A stretch of 63,960 bases of DNA from Methanosaeta sp. PtaB.Bin018 (GTDB lineage: Archaea > Halobacteriota > Methanosarcinia > Methanotrichales > Methanotrichaceae): the NCBI GenBank assembly GCA_002067755.1, contig MVQH01000071.1, positions 1 through 63,960 on the forward strand, read 5' to 3'. The position numbers were made by a program, and so were the translations under genes. Positions 60,505 through 63,960 of this stretch are shown piece after piece (position 1 is the stretch's first letter; every line of letters begins with the position of its first letter). Under the pieces are notes generated by a model that did not search any database, was not told the DNA's origin, and saw only the letters and a program-made list of their open reading frames with translations.

Positions 60505-61617
60505 ATGAATAATAGAACATTACTGATATCGGCAGTCTCATCGCTGTTATTGCTGGTACTCCTGGGCACATTTGCTGCATCGGGAGCAGACTATCCCCTG
60601 ACCATTACAGACTCAGCAGGAAGAGAGATCACTTTCACAGTGCCAGTGGAACGTGTGATAGTGCTCAACTCAGATGCTGCTGAGGCAGTGACGATGCTTG
60701 GTGCAACGGACAAGGTCGTCGGGGTCTCAGATACAGTGACGAAAAAAGGCTACTACTTCCCGCAGCTCAAAAAGAAGCAGAGCATTGGCAAGTGGAACCA
60801 ACCGGATTATGAGATGATAGGTGAGATCGCGAAGGGTGGCGAAGAGAGCATCAAGCCAGACATCATAGTGATTGGCTACAGCTATCCAGACAAGCCCTAC
60901 GGCATCTATGCAGTTGAGAAGGGATTGAAGCCCTTCCAGAATATCCAGGCAGTAGCTCTGGACTTTTACAAGGCTGAGAACATGACCCGCGAGATTGAGA
61001 TCCTGGGCAAGATCCTGAACAAAGAGGACGCAGCTCAGGATTATATCAACTGGTATGATAGCAAGATCTCCGATGTGGAGCAGGCTGTCAAAGACCAGAA
61101 CAAGCCCAAGGTTTATGCTGAGTGGAGCTCTACAGCAGGTGATCTTTCAACCCTAGGCTCAGGTTCGGGCTTTGATCAGGTTTTGAGCAAGGCCAATGGA
61201 TACAATATTGCCAAGAAGTTAAATGATGCATATCCTAAAGTAGGCTGGGAGTGGGTCATATCTCAAAATCCAGAAGTTATAATCAAGAGGCAGACTCAAT
61301 CATCGACCCAAACACAGATCGGCTGGCAGAAAGGGCCATCTTCGGACACAGTCTCTCTTGAAAATGTGAGAAATGAGATCCTGTCCCGCTCAGGCGCAAG
61401 CGGTATCTCTGCGGTCAAGGCGAACAAAGTTTACATAATGGACTGGGATGTTCTGAACGGCCTGGATCAGATCGTGGGCATAACCTATTTGGCAAAACTG
61501 CTCCATCCAAGCGTGGATCTTGACCCAATTAGCGTTCATAAGGAATACCTGAAGCGTCTGGGCCTTGAATATCCAGAGGGAAGGACCTTCGTATACCCGG
61601 AGCTGCCCAGCAAGTAG
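60505..61617 (+). CDS. ABC transporter substrate-binding protein (Fe-siderophore/cobalamin type)
   Basis: A 370-residue exported binding protein. A signal sequence (LLISAVSSLLLLVLLGTFAA) is followed by the BtuF/FepB-type two-lobe domain: LTITDSAGREITFTVPVERV, NSDAAEAVTMLGATDKVVGV, IKPDIIVIGYSYPD and WEWVISQNPEVIIKR with a final NGLDQIVGITYLAK. It would capture iron chelates, cobalamin or another metal complex outside the membrane. There is no lipobox-type Cys in the signal peptide. No permease or ATPase gene is adjacent, so it is an orphan in this window. Confidence 0.87.
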   Translation: MNNRTLLISAVSSLLLLVLLGTFAASGADYPLTITDSAGREITFTVPVERVIVLNSDAAEAVTMLGATDKVVGVSDTVTKKGYYFPQLKKKQSIGKWNQPDYEMIGEIAKGGEESIKPDIIVIGYSYPDKPYGIYAVEKGLKPFQNIQAVALDFYKAENMTREIEILGKILNKEDAAQDYINWYDSKISDVEQAVKDQNKPKVYAEWSSTAGDLSTLGSGSGFDQVLSKANGYNIAKKLNDAYPKVGWEWVISQNPEVIIKRQTQSSTQTQIGWQKGPSSDTVSLENVRNEILSRSGASGISAVKANKVYIMDWDVLNGLDQIVGITYLAKLLHPSVDLDPISVHKEYLKRLGLEYPEGRTFVYPELPSK

Positions 61618-61643
61618 CGGCTCTGGAAGCAATTTTTTTCACA

Positions 61644-62639
61644 TCAGAGGCTTTCGTACACTTTTTGGATGGTCCTCTCGTTCATCTCCCAGAACCTGTA
61701 GTCCTCCTCTCCGAGCTTCTCTGGTTCTCGCTCAAGGCTCTCCAATATCGCGCCCTTCAATTCCCTGCTCTTCACAACCACTAAGTTCTTTCTTTGCTCT
61801 TCTGCTGTCACGCCAGAGGCAACTACGATCTTTCCAAGTGCCAGGTACTCGTTGAGCTTCCAGACACTTTTTTCAGTCGAGTACGCAGTCAGAGCATTCT
61901 CCTCTCTTGGTATCAGGCAGAGCCCTGCTCTCCTCAAAATGGCTGCGATCCTTTCGTGCGGCTGCCAGCCAAGCACCCTCACATTCGCGGGCTTTCTCCA
62001 GAGGTACCACTGGGCAAACGGCCCGCCGCCTATTATCCAAAACTCCTGTTCGGGCATGGCTCTTGCAGCCTCCAGAAGTTGTTCTATCCCTTCTTGGGTG
62101 CAGATCCTTCCTATGAATACTATCGGCTCTCTTCCGGGCGCAACTGTCCATTCCAGGCCATCTGAGTCGGCCTTCGTCTCTGAGAAAGAGCGAGATGGAT
62201 AGTTGGGAATCACATGCACCTCTTTTTCTGGTGCATACTCCAACACCTTCCGCTTCAGCGGAGCATTTACTGTTGTGATGATGTCCGCACACCCAGCCAG
62301 CTCTCTCTCGAAGTGCTCAGCGAATGCTCTGCCGGGCGCTCCAAAGGTCTGCTCAACCTCGATGCCCCAGGGGGATCTGTAGTCATAGATGAGCTTTCTG
62401 AAAGCCTCTCCTCGCAGAGCTGCGAAGCCATGATAGATCACATCGGGAACGTTGAAGATGTGCACGACGTCCGGTTTTCTCTCCCTCGCAATCTTCTTTG
62501 CCATGCCGGATATTGTGATCCAGTTCCTGGTTTTAAAAGAGGGAATTATCACCTCATGCCCCTGAGACTGCAAAGTCCTACAGAACATCTTCAGGCGAGT
62601 GGTCTTATCCGGCTGGTTGGCCAAGAGCAGTATCTTCAA
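61644..62639 (-). CDS. Glycosyltransferase, GT4/group 1 type
   Basis: A 331-residue GT-B enzyme. The C-terminal nucleotide-sugar lobe contains PIVFIGRICTQEGIEQLLEA, FWIIGGGPFAQWY and an acceptor region ending KLNEYLALGKIVVASGV; the N-terminal lobe has MKILLLANQPDKTTRLKMFC. Substrate unknown. It overlaps the 2-epimerase by 4 bases, so it belongs to the surface-polysaccharide cluster at the window edge. Confidence 0.85.
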   Translation of the reverse strand: MKILLLANQPDKTTRLKMFCRTLQSQGHEVIIPSFKTRNWITISGMAKKIARERKPDVVHIFNVPDVIYHGFAALRGEAFRKLIYDYRSPWGIEVEQTFGAPGRAFAEHFERELAGCADIITTVNAPLKRKVLEYAPEKEVHVIPNYPSRSFSETKADSDGLEWTVAPGREPIVFIGRICTQEGIEQLLEAARAMPEQEFWIIGGGPFAQWYLWRKPANVRVLGWQPHERIAAILRRAGLCLIPREENALTAYSTEKSVWKLNEYLALGKIVVASGVTAEEQRKNLVVVKSRELKGAILESLEREPEKLGEEDYRFWEMNERTIQKVYESL

Positions 62640-63724
62640 GATCTTGCTCCTTCAAGCGAACCGGAGGCCAGCATCTCAACCAGCTCTGCTGATTTTGCAC
62701 TTGCATCCCCTTTTCCGAAAACATCACGCTGCTCCTGTCTCGGCTCAAACTCCCTGGCCAGGCGAATGATCTCATCCTTATCTGGGCCAGCGAGCACATT
62801 CCATCCATCCTCAACGGTCTCGACCCATTCAGTCTCGTCCCTCAGTGTGATGCAGGGCACATTCAGCAGATAGGCTTCTTTTTGCACCCCGCCCGAGTCG
62901 GTTAGGATCTTTTTTGCATTCTTCTCCAGCAATATCATATCCAGGTAACCAACGGGCTTGATGGCCTGCACACTCCGAGACAGATCTTCCCACATGCCAA
63001 ACATTCTCAAGTATTTCTCTGCCCGTGGATGGCAGGGAAATACAACGTCCCCCAGCTCTTCCAGCGCTTCGATGATCGCCTTGAACCTCTCCGGATCATC
63101 GGTGTTCGATGCCCTGTGGACAGTGGCCAGATAGTATTCTTTGCTCTTCAGTCCGAGGTCTGATAGAATATGTGACCTGATCTCGGCGATCTTCGCGCAG
63201 TCCCTCTGGGCGTCCACCATAACGTCGCCCGTCAGATAAACTCTCTTTTGGATGCCCTCTTTTCTCAAGTTCTCCACGGCAGTCCTTGTCGGACAGAGTA
63301 GCAGATCTGAGCAGTGGTCCACAAGCACTCTGTTGATCTCTTCGGGCATGCTTCTATCGTAGGATCTGAGACCCGCTTCGATGTGAGCAACCTTTATGTG
63401 CAGCTTTGCTGCTGCCAGTGCTCCTGCCAGGGTGGAGTTGGTGTCTCCGAATACCAAAACCACATCTGGTTTTTCCCGTATCAAGACCTCCTCTACCTTC
63501 TTTAGCATCTCTCCAGTCTGAAAGCCATGGCTGCCCGAACCTATGCCCAGATGGTAGTTTGGAGATGGTATGCCCATATCGTCGAAGAAGATCCTGTCCA
63601 TCTCATAATCATAATGCTGTCCAGTGTGGATTATTACTTCATCCAGCCTCTTTCGTAGCTCTCTTGATACTGGGGCAAGCTTGACGAAGTTCGGTCTGGC
63701 TCCAACAACTGATGCTACTATCAT
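62636..63724 (-). CDS. wecB: UDP-N-acetylglucosamine 2-epimerase (non-hydrolysing)
   Basis: A 362-residue enzyme interconverting UDP-GlcNAc and UDP-ManNAc. Landmarks are SVVGARPNFVKLAPVSRELR, IHTGQHYDYEMDR, VLVFGDTNSTLAGALAAAKL, HIEAGLRSYDRSMPEEINR and ILTDSGGVQKEAYLLNVPC. ATG 63724 lies 5 bases after the upstream dehydrogenase stop; TTG 63733 overlapping that stop is an alternative. UDP-ManNAc is the substrate of the neighbouring dehydrogenase, giving ManNAcA for glycans. Confidence 0.92.
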   Translation of the reverse strand: MIVASVVGARPNFVKLAPVSRELRKRLDEVIIHTGQHYDYEMDRIFFDDMGIPSPNYHLGIGSGSHGFQTGEMLKKVEEVLIREKPDVVLVFGDTNSTLAGALAAAKLHIKVAHIEAGLRSYDRSMPEEINRVLVDHCSDLLLCPTRTAVENLRKEGIQKRVYLTGDVMVDAQRDCAKIAEIRSHILSDLGLKSKEYYLATVHRASNTDDPERFKAIIEALEELGDVVFPCHPRAEKYLRMFGMWEDLSRSVQAIKPVGYLDMILLEKNAKKILTDSGGVQKEAYLLNVPCITLRDETEWVETVEDGWNVLAGPDKDEIIRLAREFEPRQEQRDVFGKGDASAKSAELVEMLASGSLEGARS

Positions 63725-63729
63725 TTTGT

Positions 63730-63960
63730 TCAATCGCCACCCACAATCGTGAACTTCAGCTCAAATGGATCGAAGATAAGGTCGGACTCCTCTGGTCTGA
63801 TATACCTCAGCCCTTTGCTTCTCACCATATCCTCCGATAGCAGGGGATCAGCAGCGTAGACGTCTAATCCCTTCTCTGCAAGCATCCTGGCCAGCGCCAG
63901 ATTGCGGCTGTGGTAGAACTCCTTCACACCCTCGCGGAAGGTGATGCCCTTGATGCAGAT
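63730..63960 (-). CDS. wecC: Nucleotide-sugar dehydrogenase, C-terminal part (5' end outside window)
   Basis: Only the last 76 codons are in the window. They read ICIKGITFREGVKEFYHSRN then LARMLAEKGLDVYAADPLL, the C-terminal domain of the UDP-glucose/UDP-ManNAc dehydrogenase family. Beside wecB the likely substrate is UDP-ManNAc, oxidised with NAD to UDP-ManNAcA, but UDP-glucose or UDP-GlcNAc dehydrogenase cannot be excluded from this piece. Confidence 0.75.
   Translation of the reverse strand: MCIKGITFREGVKEFYHSRNLALARMLAEKGLDVYAADPLLSEDMVRSKGLRYIRPEESDLIFDPFELKFTIVGGD

Overview
The window is a contiguous chromosome segment from a methanogenic archaeon. Direct markers are coenzyme F430 genes (cfbB, cfbC), a methanofuran gene (mfnD), a methanopterin gene carried as a chorismate-lyase/RFAP-synthase fusion, the McrA-modifying enzyme Mmp10 and a full heterodisulfide reductase operon. 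A Methanosarcina-type duplicated S-layer protein, DUF1699 paralogues and a HdrA-MvhD fusion point to Methanosarcinales. A Methanothrix (Methanosaeta)-like lineage fits, but the genus is an inference. Starts are ATG, GTG or TTG, often with GGAGG/GAGGTGA ribosome sites and TATA boxes upstream, and genes frequently overlap as ATGA.

Layout. 0-8 kb: 3' end of proS, mfnD, a newly noticed His/Cys-rich micro-protein, a flavin-binding protein, cfbB-cfbC and a divergent S-layer gene. 8-18 kb: a degenerate HisB homologue, purP, a double-SIS protein, a phosphoesterase, two related secreted proteins, a radical-SAM/DUF4130 pair, a zinc-ribbon protein, pcm and gpmI. 18-30 kb: two secreted proteins (one extremely tyrosine-rich), glucan phosphorylase, then a core-metabolism block (pheA, class II HMG-CoA reductase, the methanopterin fusion, M42 peptidase, uspA with a coupled 36-residue membrane peptide, purE, chorismate mutase, archaeal shikimate kinase). 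30-36 kb: accessory DNA with two DUF1699 genes sharing a 314-base identical block, pycB, an IS21 remnant, a Cys-less CMD protein and an IS5/ISL3 chimera. 36-45 kb: DUF1614, UbiD-family decarboxylase, a beta-helix surface protein, thi4, UPF0146 and a P-type ATPase. 45-48.3 kb: an AT-rich accessory island with a transglutaminase-like protein, a large TPR membrane protein, a truncated cas1 and another ISL3 end. 48.3-55 kb: hdrB-hdrC-polyferredoxin-ferredoxin-hdrA/mvhD and mmp10. 55-64 kb: cation antiporter, smc-scpA, an orphan substrate-binding protein and surface-polysaccharide genes that run off the end.

How the genes connect. Several genes converge on chorismate. Shikimate kinase feeds it, chorismate mutase and prephenate dehydratase draw from it towards Phe/Tyr, and the lyase half of the fusion draws from it towards 4-hydroxybenzoate and methanopterin. 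Tyrosine-derived tyramine enters methanofuran through MfnD. HMG-CoA reductase and the UbiD-family enzyme fit the archaeal modified mevalonate route. CfbB/CfbC make F430 for methyl-coenzyme M reductase, Mmp10 modifies that enzyme, and the Hdr complex recycles its heterodisulfide product. No tRNA, rRNA or CRISPR array was recognised.
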